The position numbers were made by a program, and so were the translations under genes. Of a stretch of DNA of 59,274 bases, positions 1 to 9,479 are shown piece by piece. Location of the stretch: assembly GCA_018693105.1 (NCBI GenBank), contig JABHLN010000007.1, positions 1-59,274 on the forward strand, given 5' to 3'. Source of the DNA: Desulfobacterales bacterium. GTDB lineage: Bacteria > Desulfobacterota > Desulfobacteria > Desulfobacterales > SURF-7. The stretch's first letter is position 1; each line of letters begins with the position of its first letter. A model generated the notes under the pieces. It saw nothing but the letters and a program-made list of their open reading frames with translations. It was not told the DNA's origin and did not search any database.

Positions 1-1
1 A

Positions 2-2074
2 AATATTTCAGACGACATAGGCTCCATAAAAAACTTCAGCAGTTTTTCAATTACCAAAAGCAGTGAACAAAACTTGAAATCGACTCTCATATCCCCTGAT
101 ATTTCAATCTGTCAAAAATGCCTTTCAGAGTTGTTTGATCCTGAAAACAGACGTTATCAATACCCTTTTATAAATTGTACCAACTGCGGCCCCCGTTATA
201 CTATCATTGATAATATTCCTTATGACCGCCCCAACACTTCAATGAAACATTTTAAAATGTGTGATAAATGCCGGATAGAATATGATGAGCCTACAGACAG
301 AAGATTTCATGCACAGCCTAATGCATGTGATAAATGCGGGCCAGCTGTAATATTATACGACATAGATAGAAATGTAGTTCCTGCAGATGATTATATAAAA
401 GAAACAGCCAGACTCTTACGGGAAGGTAACATTATTGCTATTAAAGGGCTTGGTGGTTTTCACCTTGCAGTAGACGGGGAAAACAAAGAAGCGGTTTTAA
501 GACTTAGAAAAAGAAAGAACCGGGAAGAGAAACCTTTTGCCCTGATGTCTTACGATATCAAAACCATTAATAAATACGCCCATACCGATAAGAAAGAAGA
601 AGAACTGCTTGAGTCATCGCAAAAACCAATAGTGCTATTAAAGAAGAAACAAAATAAATTTATAGTAAAAGAGGTTGCTCCTGAAAACAAATATATCGGT
701 GTAATGCTTCCCTATACGCCGCTGCATTACATTCTACTACAGTACGGTTTTACAGGTCTTGTTATGACCAGCGGTAATCTAAGTGAAGAACCTATTGCTA
801 TAGATAATGAAGAAGCATTTGAAAGGTTGTCAAATATTGCAGACTATTTTTTGATGCATAACAGGGGCATCTACCTACGCAGTGATGATTCCGTTGCAAG
901 AATAACAGCCGGTACTACAAGAATTATCCGCCGCTCCCGAGGATATGTCCCTGTCCCTGTTTTTCTTGAAAGGAAGGTACCACAGATTCTTGCATGTGGA
1001 GGAGAACTTAAGAACACTGTATGCCTTACAAAGGATAATAATGCATTTTTAAGTCAACATATAGGGGACATGGAGAATGTTGCCGCATATGATTTTTTCA
1101 GGATGACCATTGAGCATATGAAACAGATACTTCATATTGAGCCTGAAATAATAGCACATGATCTGCACCCTGATTATATGAGCACCCGTTACGCAATAGA
1201 ACAGCACAATAAAAAAATCATACCTGTACAGCACCATCATGCACATATTGCAAGCTGCATGGCAGAGAATAATTTTGCAGGAAATGCAATCGGACTTTCT
1301 TTTGACGGAACCGGCTATGGAACTGATGGAAATATCTGGGGTGGTGAGGTTTTAATAACCGCTTATGACAATTTTAAACGCGCAGCTCATCTTGAGTATT
1401 TACCTATGCCCGGAAGTACTTCAGCAATAAAAGAACCGTGGCGCATGGCTTTAAGCTATCTCTACGATACTTTTAAAGAAGACATATGGAATCTTGACCT
1501 TCCGGTGATAAGAAAAGTAGGAAAAGAAAATGCACGAATAATTCTTGAAATGATTTCAAAAAACATCAACTCACCCCTTACGTCAAGCCTTGGCCGGTTG
1601 TTTGATGGTGTTGCTGCAATTCTTGGAATAAGAATGAATGTTAATTTTGAAGGACAGGCGGCAATGGCTTTGGAAATGCTGGCTGATGATAAGGCCGTAT
1701 TGAAGTCAAAAACTAAAATTTATGATTTTTCCTGGACGGAAGATGAGGTTAGAAGGATTTCTGTCCGGCCAATAATAAAAGGAGTAGTTTCCGATATGGG
1801 AAAAGGTGCAGATGCTACATATATCAGCACAAAGTTTCATCTGACACTTATACGGCTGTTTTCAGAAATATGTAAAACTATCAGGGCAGAAAACGAATTA
1901 AACAATGTGGTTTTAAGTGGCGGTGTTTTTCAAAATTCAATTTTATTAAAAGGCATAATAGGTGAACTTGAAAAAAATAACTTTAAAATATTTACTCACA
2001 AAAATGTTCCGGCAAATGACGGTGGTCTTTCACTTGGTCAGGCAGTTGTGGCGGCGGCTATTGCCGAAAGATAA
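2..2074 (+). CDS. hypF: HypF, carbamoyltransferase for NiFe-hydrogenase maturation (5' end outside window)
   Basis: HypF makes the carbamoyl-adenylate precursor of the cyanide ligands of NiFe hydrogenase and passes the carbamoyl group to HypE. The reading frame is open to the left window edge, so the start and the N-terminal acylphosphatase domain lie outside. Visible parts, in order: two zinc-finger cysteine clusters (ICQKC with NCTNCGPR, then CDKC twice), a YrdC-like domain (KGLGGFHLAVDG, KNREEKPFALM, SGNLSEEPI), and a Kae1-like C-terminal domain with HHHAHIASC, SFDGTGYGTDG, LSGGVFQN and NDGGLSLGQ. These motifs match the family well and no frameshift is seen. hypD and hypE follow on the same strand, but no hypC is present between them. 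An ATG/TTG-initiated start at position 74 is possible on paper but would remove family sequence that is in frame upstream. Confidence 0.95.
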   Translation, partial: NISDDIGSIKNFSSFSITKSSEQNLKSTLISPDISICQKCLSELFDPENRRYQYPFINCTNCGPRYTIIDNIPYDRPNTSMKHFKMCDKCRIEYDEPTDRRFHAQPNACDKCGPAVILYDIDRNVVPADDYIKETARLLREGNIIAIKGLGGFHLAVDGENKEAVLRLRKRKNREEKPFALMSYDIKTINKYAHTDKKEEELLESSQKPIVLLKKKQNKFIVKEVAPENKYIGVMLPYTPLHYILLQYGFTGLVMTSGNLSEEPIAIDNEEAFERLSNIADYFLMHNRGIYLRSDDSVARITAGTTRIIRRSRGYVPVPVFLERKVPQILACGGELKNTVCLTKDNNAFLSQHIGDMENVAAYDFFRMTIEHMKQILHIEPEIIAHDLHPDYMSTRYAIEQHNKKIIPVQHHHAHIASCMAENNFAGNAIGLSFDGTGYGTDGNIWGGEVLITAYDNFKRAAHLEYLPMPGSTSAIKEPWRMALSYLYDTFKEDIWNLDLPVIRKVGKENARIILEMISKNINSPLTSSLGRLFDGVAAILGIRMNVNFEGQAAMALEMLADDKAVLKSKTKIYDFSWTEDEVRRISVRPIIKGVVSDMGKGADATYISTKFHLTLIRLFSEICKTIRAENELNNVVLSGGVFQNSILLKGIIGELEKNNFKIFTHKNVPANDGGLSLGQAVVAAAIAER

Positions 2075-2094
2075 GTTCTTATGAAAAACAGGGG

Positions 2095-2232
2095 GACCTT
2101 TGCAGAATGTTCATTTTTGTTCAAGTTCAAGGAAGGCGAAAATTTTAACCACAGGAATACATTAAGTATTTCGAGGATTTAAATTTGAGTCTGACGCAGG
2201 AATTGGGCAAAAAGGAGCGTTATGCAAGGGTC
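2095..2232. repeat. Family D palindromic element between hypF and hypD
   Basis: Roughly 140 bp with imperfect inverted ends: GACCTTTGCA at 2095-2104 against TGCAAGGGTC at 2223-2232 (one mismatch). Its left part (TTTTTGTTCAAG, then TTAACCACAGG) recurs at the right window edge (59215-59274), and its first 30 bases recur at 45333-45366, so it is a dispersed repeat. It fills the gap where hypC would often lie. Confidence 0.7.
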
Positions 2233-2248
2233 TCACAGGGGTTAAGAC

Positions 2249-3337
2249 ATGACAAACAGATACATTAAAGAATACAGGGATGATTCTCTTTCAAGGAAAA
2301 TAATTGACGGGATAAAAGCTACCAGTAAAAAAAAGATCAAGTTGATGGAGGTCTGCGGAACACATACTGTATCAATCTTTAGAAGTGGTATACGATCAGT
2401 TCTGCCGGAGAATATATCTCTTCTTTCCGGCCCTGGATGCCCGGTATGTGTTACTGACCAAAGGGAAATAGACATATTTATTCAATTGTCTAAAAGAGAC
2501 GATGTAATTGTGGCAACATTCGGAGACCTGATGAAAGTACCGGGAACAGATTCATCGCTGATAAAAGAACGGGCGAATGGAAAGGATATCCGTATTGTAT
2601 ATTCAGCAATGGATGCGGTTGAAATCGCAAAAAAAACGCCCGATAAAAATGTTGTCTTCTTCGGAGTCGGGTTTGAAACTACGGCCCCTACCATTGCCGC
2701 CTCCATACTAACCGCAGAAAAGGAAGGCATTAAAAATTTTTATGTGTTTTCAGCTCATAAACTTGTGCCTCCCGCTTTAAACGCGCTCATGAATATGGAT
2801 GGTGTAAATATTGATGGATTCATACTTCCCGGTCATGTCTCTGTTGTAATAGGGACAAATGCATACAGGCAATTCTTTAATGAATTCAGGATACCATGTG
2901 CAATAGCAGGTTTTGAACCTGCAGACATTCTTCAGGGAATACTTGCTTTGATTGAACAGATAGAATCTCAAAAACCTTATCTTGTAAATACTTACAAAAG
3001 AGTTGTATCTTCAGACGGAAATAAGAAAGCCATGCAAATTATGCTGGACGTTTTTGATATTACAGATGCATCATGGCGTGGAATAGGATTGATTCCTGAA
3101 AGTGGGCTGCGTATTAAGGAAAAATTTAAGGAATATAATGCGGAGGAGAAGTTTGTTTTCTCTATTCCCGCCTCCCAACCCATTAAAGGATGCGAATGCG
3201 GAAAAATCCTTACAGGACTTATAACACCGCCGGAATGCCCTCTTTATAAAAAAACATGCACACCAGAAGATCCTGTCGGCCCCTGTATGGTCTCAACAGA
3301 GGGTACATGCGCAGCATTTTACAGGTATTCTTCATAA
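2249..3337 (+). CDS. hypD: HypD, Fe(CN)2CO assembly protein for NiFe hydrogenase
   Basis: HypD is the iron-sulfur scaffold that, with HypC, assembles the Fe(CN)2CO unit of NiFe hydrogenases in the cytoplasm. The 362-residue length is normal. Diagnostic motifs are present: EVCGTHT near residue 35, GPGCPVC near residue 60, FGVGFETT near residue 138, GFILPGHVSVV near residue 190, and the C-terminal iron-sulfur cysteines (CECG, PPECPLY, GPCMVSTEGTCAA). It lies between hypF and hypE on the same strand. Both flanking gaps hold palindromic repeats, so whether the three genes are still one transcript is open. The ATG at 2249 is used because it begins the conserved N-terminus; there is no strong Shine-Dalgarno sequence. 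Confidence 0.96.
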   Translation: MTNRYIKEYRDDSLSRKIIDGIKATSKKKIKLMEVCGTHTVSIFRSGIRSVLPENISLLSGPGCPVCVTDQREIDIFIQLSKRDDVIVATFGDLMKVPGTDSSLIKERANGKDIRIVYSAMDAVEIAKKTPDKNVVFFGVGFETTAPTIAASILTAEKEGIKNFYVFSAHKLVPPALNALMNMDGVNIDGFILPGHVSVVIGTNAYRQFFNEFRIPCAIAGFEPADILQGILALIEQIESQKPYLVNTYKRVVSSDGNKKAMQIMLDVFDITDASWRGIGLIPESGLRIKEKFKEYNAEEKFVFSIPASQPIKGCECGKILTGLITPPECPLYKKTCTPEDPVGPCMVSTEGTCAAFYRYSS

Positions 3338-3350
3338 CAGTTTTAATTTT

Positions 3351-3440
3351 TATGGCGTCGTAATAAGTCTCCTTCCGCTATGTCTTGTATATGAAGATTT
3401 TTACTTAGCCATCAATTATACTTTTTATGATTTCATCAAT
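3351..3440. repeat. Family A palindromic element, core deleted
   Basis: Begins ATGGCGTCGTAATAAGTCTC and ends CTTAGCCATC followed by ACTTTTTATGATTTCATCAA. These are the two ends of family A joined without the central variable hairpin, so this is an internally deleted copy. It lies between hypD and hypE. Confidence 0.7.
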
Positions 3441-3464
3441 TTTGAGTTAAATACGGGAAAAACT

Positions 3465-4475
3465 ATGAAAGCAGACAAAATACTTCTTGACCATGGAAGC
3501 GGAGGTAAAGCTTCCGAAAGACTTGTTCGGGAGCTTATGCTGCCGGCTTTTAGCAACCCTATTCTTGAGAAACTTGATGATGGAGCATCACTTGATATCA
3601 ATGGGACACGCCTTGCGTTTTCGACCGATTCTTATGTAGTAGATCCTATATTTTTTCCAGGAGGCAATATTGGGGATCTTGCTGTAAACGGTACTATTAA
3701 CGATATTGCCATGTGCGGAGCCGTGCCTTTGTATCTCAGTGCAGGACTTATTATTGAAGAAGGATTTCCTGTGGCAGAACTCGAAATAATTTTAAACACA
3801 ATGAGTGAGGCTGCAAAAAAAGCAGGTGTAAAAATTGTAACCGGTGATACAAAAGTGGTTCCGAAAGGTGCTGTTGATAAAATTTTTATAAACACTTCCG
3901 GAATTGGTGTTATATCTCAAGACATCTGTGTATCAGGAAGTAATGCCAGGCCAGGTGATCAAATAATTTTAAGTGGTACCATAGCGGATCACGGTATTAC
4001 AATTATGACCCAGAGGGAGGAATTTTCTTTTGACGCACCTGTTTCAAGTGATACAGCCTCTCTTAATCATATGGTAAAAAATATGTTTTCAGCCTCCAAA
4101 GACATCCATGTGCTGCGTGACCCCACAAGAGGTGGAATTGGAACATCGCTTAATGAAATTGCCGTTCAATCAAAAATTGGTATAAAAATATATGAAAAAA
4201 GTATTCCTGTAAAAAAGGAAGTGGCCGGAATGTGTGAAATCCTGGGGTTTGATCCGGTATATATAGCAAACGAAGGTAAACTTCTCGTATTTGTCAGCAA
4301 AGAACATGCAAATAAAGTACTTGATGTTATAAAGCAGGATAAGGCCGGTAAAGATGCATGTATAATAGGAGAGGTTATTTCAGATAATCCCGGCAAAGTA
4401 ATCCTTAAAACTCTGATAGGAGGTGAAAGGATTCTGGACATGTTGACAGGTGAACAGCTTCCACGAATTTGTTGA
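3465..4475 (+). CDS. hypE: HypE, carbamoyl dehydratase for NiFe-hydrogenase maturation
   Basis: HypE receives the carbamoyl group from HypF on its C-terminal cysteine and dehydrates it to a thiocyanate for transfer to iron. The 336-residue protein begins with the AIR-synthase-like motif LDHGSGGKASERLV, has STDSYVVDPIFFPGGNIG and VTGDTKVV, and ends in the family signature PRIC, so the modified cysteine is the last residue. DPTRGGIGTSLNEIA in the C-terminal half is also typical. It is the last hyp gene here. The next gene is an unrelated transporter, so the hyp cluster ends at this point. Confidence 0.96.
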   Translation: MKADKILLDHGSGGKASERLVRELMLPAFSNPILEKLDDGASLDINGTRLAFSTDSYVVDPIFFPGGNIGDLAVNGTINDIAMCGAVPLYLSAGLIIEEGFPVAELEIILNTMSEAAKKAGVKIVTGDTKVVPKGAVDKIFINTSGIGVISQDICVSGSNARPGDQIILSGTIADHGITIMTQREEFSFDAPVSSDTASLNHMVKNMFSASKDIHVLRDPTRGGIGTSLNEIAVQSKIGIKIYEKSIPVKKEVAGMCEILGFDPVYIANEGKLLVFVSKEHANKVLDVIKQDKAGKDACIIGEVISDNPGKVILKTLIGGERILDMLTGEQLPRIC

Positions 4476-4563
4476 ATTATTTTTTCTGAATGTTTACGAA
4501 CTAAAACGAATGAGGTTTTACAAAAGACATATAATATTTTCTTAGTACGGAGAACTCGAAATA

Positions 4564-5292
4564 ATGAATAATTCTATACAAATAATACCTCTTATTAACC
4601 TGGCGTTTGCATTTATCCCCGCATTATTTGTGGTCGCTATTCTTTTCAAGTGGTCTCTTAGATGGCGGAACTCTCTATATGCAATTTCCAGGATGCTTAT
4701 CCAGCTCCTGCTCATCGGTTATTTTCTTACTTATATCTTTGACTCCGACAGTGCCCTGGTCGTTATGTGTGTTCTGGCAGTAATGATAACTGCTTCAAGC
4801 TGGATCGCTCTTCGCACTATAGAGACAAATCGCAGACTACTTTATACAAAAACCCTGTACTCAATTATTATCGGCGGAGGTTTGACATTTTTCCTTATTA
4901 CACAGGTTGTCCTTGATATTAATCCCTGGTATTACCCACGTTACATAATTCCTCTTGCAGGAATGATCTTTGCCAATGCAATGAACAGTGTGAGTCTCGC
5001 AGCTGAAAGACTTACAGCAGAAATGGAAAGGGGGGTAGTCTATGAAAAAGCACGAAATATAGCCCTGCGAGCTTCCCTTATTCCGATCACAAATGCACTT
5101 TTTGCTGTAGGGCTTGTTTCTTTACCCGGCATGATGACAGGTCAGATTCTATCCGGGATTTCTCCTCTTATTGCAGCCAGATATCAAATAATGGTTATGT
5201 GTATGGTATATGGTGCATCAGGAATTTCCGCAGCATGTTTTCTGGTATTTATAAAACCCAATACAGCTGATTTTGTCAAAATCAACAATTGA
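4564..5292 (+). CDS. FetB/YbbM-type ABC transporter permease (UPF0014)
   Basis: A 242-residue membrane protein with about seven hydrophobic segments. It matches the UPF0014/FetB permease family: an N-terminal segment followed by LRWRNSLYAISRMLIQLL, the cytoplasmic loop AERLTAEMERGVVYEKA, then LPGMMTGQILSG and the C-terminal YGASGISAA. In E. coli, FetB pairs with the ATPase FetA and is implicated in iron export. No ATPase gene lies next to it here, so its partner must be elsewhere or it works differently. The substrate cannot be read from the sequence. The start ATG at 4564 follows GGAGAACTCGAAATA, a usable ribosome site. Confidence 0.82.
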   Translation: MNNSIQIIPLINLAFAFIPALFVVAILFKWSLRWRNSLYAISRMLIQLLLIGYFLTYIFDSDSALVVMCVLAVMITASSWIALRTIETNRRLLYTKTLYSIIIGGGLTFFLITQVVLDINPWYYPRYIIPLAGMIFANAMNSVSLAAERLTAEMERGVVYEKARNIALRASLIPITNALFAVGLVSLPGMMTGQILSGISPLIAARYQIMVMCMVYGASGISAACFLVFIKPNTADFVKINN

Positions 5293-5477
5293 TTTAATCA
5301 TAAAAAATAATTTTATTATATAAAAAAACCTCATTTTAGGCTATTAAATATAACAAGAAGTATCTTTAATGTGACCACATTTTATACTTTTACTATCAAT
5401 TTTTATTCTGGTATTAATCTGGTATTAATCTGGAAACATTCTAATATTAATTTTAATAAAATGTGAATCATAAAATA

Positions 5478-7733
5478 ATGAATAATTTCCATATCCAACA
5501 GATCACAGAAGAACTCGGTTTAACAATACCGAAAGTTCAAGCTGTAGCAGAACTTTTCGAACAGGGATCAACTATTCCATTTATTGCCCGTTACAGAAAA
5601 GAAGTAACAGGAAGTCTTGATGAAGTCATAATAACTGCAATCAGGGACAGGCTTAACCAGTTAAGTGAACTTGACAGTCGACGGGAATCTATACTTAAAT
5701 CTCTTGAACAGAACGGACATCTTACAGATGAACTGAAAACGCAGGTGGAAGACGCCCCTACCCTTTCAGTTCTTGAAGACATTTATCTGCCGTATAAACC
5801 AAAGCGCAGAACAAAAGGCATCATTGCCAGGGAAAAAGGACTTGAACCGCTGGCCCTACTCATACTGGAACAAAAAAAGATAGACCCGTATAAAGAGGCA
5901 TTATCTTTTATTGACCATGAAAAGGGGGTGGAATCTGTAGATGATGCGTTGTCAGGATCAAGGGATATAATTGCTGAAATTATCAATGAAGATCAGCAGA
6001 CACGCACCATATTAAGAGACCTTTTTTTCAATAAAGGAATAATAAAAAGTAAGGTTGCAACCGATAAGGAAACCGAAGGAGCAAAATACAGGGATTATTT
6101 CGACTGGGAAGAGTCTGTTTCTTCAGTTCCTTCTCATAGGCTGCTTGCCATGCGAAGGGGAGAAAAGGAGGACATCCTTAATTTGACCATTTCACCCTCA
6201 GAAGATGAAGCGATTGAAATACTTGAAAAACTTTTTGTAAAAGGCGAAGGTGAGGATTCCAAACAGGTAGCAACAGCAATTAAAGACTGTTACAAACGGC
6301 TTCTCTCAAGATCCATGGAAACTGAAGTGAGGTTATTATCAAAGGAAAAAGCAGATACTGAAGCTATCAGGGTCTTTTCTGAAAACATGAGACAGCTTCT
6401 CCTTGCAGCTCCCATGGGTGCTAAAAGAGTCATGGCCATAGATCCCGGTTTCAGGACAGGGTGCAAGGTTGCATGCATGGACAGACAGGGTAAGCTTATT
6501 CAATATGATACAATATTTCCGAACACTTCCGAAAGGAAGACCGCTGAAGCGACTGAAAAGATTAAGAGCCTTTGTGCAAAGTATAAAATCGAAGCAATTG
6601 CTGTGGGAAACGGCACCGCAGGCCGGGAAACCGAGACCTTCATCAATAATATCCCGGAACTGAAAAACATTCAGGTTACTCTTGTAAATGAAAGTGGAGC
6701 TTCAATTTATTCAGCTTCGGAAGTAGCCCGTGAAGAATTCCCGGACCTTGACCTGACAGTCCGCGGGGCAGTATCCATAGGAAGACGGCTAATGGATCCG
6801 CTGGCAGAACTTGTAAAAATAGATCCAAAATCAATAGGTGTCGGCCAGTATCAGCATGATGTGGATCAGACAGCCCTTAAGAATTCTCTAGATGATGTTG
6901 TAATGAGCTGTGTAAACGGAGTTGGAGTAGATCTTAACCGTGCAAGCTCACAGCTTTTACAATATGTATCCGGAATAGGCCCCAGGCTTGCAAAAAATAT
7001 TGTAGTTCACAGAGATAACAACGGGCCGTTTACTTCAAGAAAAAAGCTGAAGGATATAACCGGACTTGGTCCAAAAGCATTTGAACAGTCTGCAGGCTTT
7101 CTTAGAATCAGCAATGCTGATAATCCGCTTGATACAAGCTCTGTACATCCCGAATCATACCATATCGTTAATGCAATGGTCGAAGACCTTGTCTGTTCCG
7201 TTGAAGATATTATGAAAAGTCCCGACCTTAGAAATAAAATTGATATATCAAAATATGTAACCGGCTCAATAGGTATCCCGACACTTAATGATATATGCGA
7301 AGAACTTGCAAAACCGGGTCGTGACCCCAGAGAGGAATTTGAAGAATTTTCTTTTGCAAGCGGCATAGAGAAAATTTCAAATCTGCGTCAGGGCATGAAG
7401 CTACCGGGTATAGTGACAAATATCACAAAATTCGGCGTATTTGTAGATATTGGCGTACATCAGGACGGCCTGGTTCATATAAGCCAGATGGCAGACAGAT
7501 TTGTTAAAGACCCTGCAGATATTGTCAAAGTACATCAGAAAATTCAGGTAACTGTTCTTGATATCGATACTGAAAGGAACAGAATCTCCCTATCCATGAA
7601 AGCAGGGCCTAAAACTGATGATTCTGAAAAAAAATCAGGCAAAACTATTCAAAAACGAAAAACACCACCCAAAAAAAGAGAAGAGCCTAAAGCTTTTAAC
7701 AACCCATTTGCTGAGGCATTTAAAAAATTGTAA
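5478..7733 (+). CDS. tex: Tex family RNA-binding protein
   Basis: Tex is a cytoplasmic nucleic-acid-binding protein tied to transcription and stress tolerance. Domains in order: N-terminal helical Tex region (IPFIARYRKEVTG, LPYKPKRRTKG), a YqgF/RNase-H-like domain (VMAIDPGFRTGCKVA near residue 325), helix-hairpin-helix repeats (VSGIGPRLAKNIV, ITGLGPKAFEQSAGF), and an S1 domain (GIVTNITKFGVFVDIG, DGLVHISQM). The lysine-rich tail is typical. I start at the ATG at 5478, giving 751 residues; an in-frame GTG at 5463 would add five residues, and neither has a clear Shine-Dalgarno sequence. dtd and dacB follow closely. Confidence 0.95.
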   Translation: MNNFHIQQITEELGLTIPKVQAVAELFEQGSTIPFIARYRKEVTGSLDEVIITAIRDRLNQLSELDSRRESILKSLEQNGHLTDELKTQVEDAPTLSVLEDIYLPYKPKRRTKGIIAREKGLEPLALLILEQKKIDPYKEALSFIDHEKGVESVDDALSGSRDIIAEIINEDQQTRTILRDLFFNKGIIKSKVATDKETEGAKYRDYFDWEESVSSVPSHRLLAMRRGEKEDILNLTISPSEDEAIEILEKLFVKGEGEDSKQVATAIKDCYKRLLSRSMETEVRLLSKEKADTEAIRVFSENMRQLLLAAPMGAKRVMAIDPGFRTGCKVACMDRQGKLIQYDTIFPNTSERKTAEATEKIKSLCAKYKIEAIAVGNGTAGRETETFINNIPELKNIQVTLVNESGASIYSASEVAREEFPDLDLTVRGAVSIGRRLMDPLAELVKIDPKSIGVGQYQHDVDQTALKNSLDDVVMSCVNGVGVDLNRASSQLLQYVSGIGPRLAKNIVVHRDNNGPFTSRKKLKDITGLGPKAFEQSAGFLRISNADNPLDTSSVHPESYHIVNAMVEDLVCSVEDIMKSPDLRNKIDISKYVTGSIGIPTLNDICEELAKPGRDPREEFEEFSFASGIEKISNLRQGMKLPGIVTNITKFGVFVDIGVHQDGLVHISQMADRFVKDPADIVKVHQKIQVTVLDIDTERNRISLSMKAGPKTDDSEKKSGKTIQKRKTPPKKREEPKAFNNPFAEAFKKL

Positions 7734-7768
7734 GGACCTGAGAAAATTAAATCAAAATAAGGCAAAAA

Positions 7769-8209
7769 ATGCTGGCAGTTATACAAAGAGTAAAAGAAAG
7801 TTCGGTAACGGTTGATAAGAAAATTGTCGGGAAAATCGGCAAGGGACTACTTGTTCTTCTTGGTGTTTCGAATGAAGACACACCCGAAGATGCAGATTAT
7901 CTTGCAAATAAAATTATGAACCTGAGAATCTTTGAAGACGATAACGGCAAAATGAACATTTCTCTCCTTGAAACAGGCGGAGAAATGCTTGTAGTTTCCC
8001 AGTTTACTTTACTAGGTGACTGTAAAAAAGGAAGAAGGCCATCTTTTATTAATGCCGCAAAACCAGAAAGGGCCAACGAACTATATGAATACTTTATTGA
8101 GACCGTACTAAAGCATGGTATAACTACAAAATCAGGAAAGTTTCAGGCCATGATGGATGTTTCACTCGTAAATGACGGACCGGTAACCCTAATTGTCGAG
8201 AGTAAGTAA
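7769..8209 (+). CDS. dtd: D-aminoacyl-tRNA deacylase
   Basis: A 146-residue protein that hydrolyses D-amino acids from mischarged tRNA. It begins [16 protein letters not shown], typical of the family, and has the two active-site signatures SQFTLLGD near residue 76 and NDGPVT near residue 135. Length is normal. It starts 35 bases after tex and its TAA stop abuts the ATG of dacB with no gap, so tex, dtd and dacB are probably co-transcribed. Confidence 0.96.
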   Translation: MLAVIQRVKESSVTVDKKIVGKIGKGLLVLLGVSNEDTPEDADYLANKIMNLRIFEDDNGKMNISLLETGGEMLVVSQFTLLGDCKKGRRPSFINAAKPERANELYEYFIETVLKHGITTKSGKFQAMMDVSLVNDGPVTLIVESK

Positions 8210-9439
8210 ATGATAAATCTGCCGTATTTTAAAAAGTCAGTCTCCTTTGCATCTCTTTTAATTACTATCATTGTCTATTTGCAGACCGTTAGCATCAATT
8301 ACCTTTATGCTGAAGATATACTTTCAATTAAAAACTTTATCGGAGAAAACGATTCAATAGTTGTAAAGGATCACAACTGGAAAACGGTTCTAAGCAAGAA
8401 TGCTGATAAGATGCTTATTCCAGCATCCACACTTAAAATACTAACCTCCCTTGTTGCACTGAAATATCTTGGTAAGAATTTCAGATTTAGAACCGAATTT
8501 TATATGGATAAAGATTCAAACCTTAAAATAAAAGGTTATGGCGATCCGGTTCTGATATCTGAAAACATTAAACAGATAGCAGAAAATCTTAATAAAAAAT
8601 TAAAAACTATAAATGATATTGTTCTTGATGATTCTTACTTCGACAACGACATTAAAATCCCCGGATTATACGAAAAGTCAACAGAACCTTACGATGCGCC
8701 GGTAGGGGCATTGAGTGCAAACTTTAATACTGTTTATTTCCGGCATATAAAAGATGGTTTATATGAAAGCGCCGAGCCCCAGACACCCCTTCTTCCATAT
8801 ATGTTAAAAAGGATAAAGAATTCATCTATTAATAAGGGAAGAATAACACTTTCACTTGAAAACAATGAAACAACACTGTATTTCGGACATCTTCTCAGAT
8901 TTTTCCTTGGAGAAAAAGGTGTGAAAACTATTGGAGACATAAAAATAGGGAAAATCAACTTTCAGGAAGATAAACATATTCATACTTATGTATCAAATTT
9001 CTCATTGCCTGAAATAATTACAAAGCTCATGTTGTATTCCAACAATTTTACGGCAAATCAACTGTTAATAACATCCGGGGCATCATTATACGGACCCCCT
9101 GCAACTCTTGAAAAAGGTATCCGTGCCTCATTATCATATGCTGACAAAGACCTGGGCTTGAAAAAAATTGACCTGGCTGAGGGTTCGGGGCTGTCTCGAA
9201 AGAACAGGATCTCCGCCAATATGCTAATCAGGATATTACAGGAATTTAAACCATACAGGAATTTAATGCGGCGCAGGGGAAATGAATATTTCAAGACAGG
9301 AACATTGGAAAATATCAATACAAGAGCAGGATATATCAAAAACAGCAAAGGAGACCTGTACTCCTATGTATTACTTATAAATACCCCCGGGAAAACAACA
9401 AAAAAAATAACCGATAGATTAATTTCCGAACTGAATTAA
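8210..9439 (+). CDS. dacB: D-alanyl-D-alanine carboxypeptidase/endopeptidase, PBP4 (peptidase S13) type
   Basis: Periplasmic penicillin-binding protein acting on peptidoglycan side chains. The N-terminal hydrophobic stretch (roughly residues 9-28, ending in YAED) looks like a signal peptide. The three penicilloyl-serine motifs are present: SxxK as ASTLK near residue 75, SxN as YSNN in the middle, and KTG as YFKTGTLE near residue 365. At 409 residues it is shorter than E. coli PBP4 (about 480), consistent with a reduced inserted domain. The ATG immediately follows the dtd stop. Its 3' end overlaps a terminator hairpin that serves the convergent folE2 gene. Confidence 0.9.
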   Translation: MINLPYFKKSVSFASLLITIIVYLQTVSINYLYAEDILSIKNFIGENDSIVVKDHNWKTVLSKNADKMLIPASTLKILTSLVALKYLGKNFRFRTEFYMDKDSNLKIKGYGDPVLISENIKQIAENLNKKLKTINDIVLDDSYFDNDIKIPGLYEKSTEPYDAPVGALSANFNTVYFRHIKDGLYESAEPQTPLLPYMLKRIKNSSINKGRITLSLENNETTLYFGHLLRFFLGEKGVKTIGDIKIGKINFQEDKHIHTYVSNFSLPEIITKLMLYSNNFTANQLLITSGASLYGPPATLEKGIRASLSYADKDLGLKKIDLAEGSGLSRKNRISANMLIRILQEFKPYRNLMRRRGNEYFKTGTLENINTRAGYIKNSKGDLYSYVLLINTPGKTTKKITDRLISELN

Positions 9440-9449
9440 TCAATCGGTT
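9400..9449 (-). terminator. Intrinsic terminator for the folE2 transcript
   Basis: Arms 9409-9424 and 9434-9449 pair over 16 bases with one mismatch (AACCGATaGATTAATT). On the minus strand the stem is followed by TTATTTTTTTTG. It lies just downstream of folE2 and inside the last codons of dacB, so the dacB coding end and the folE2 terminator share DNA. Confidence 0.8.
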
Positions 9450-9479
9450 AAAATACATAATATCAGATTCTTTATACAA

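Noticed and set aside
1049-1246. Minus-strand frames inside hypF, tex, lon, ilv and other genes
   Set aside because: They lie wholly within well-supported genes on the other strand, lack ribosome sites and show no family motifs.
2075-2248. hypC in the hypF-hypD gap
   Set aside because: No frame beginning with the conserved MCLA-type start is present; the gap is filled by a family D repeat.
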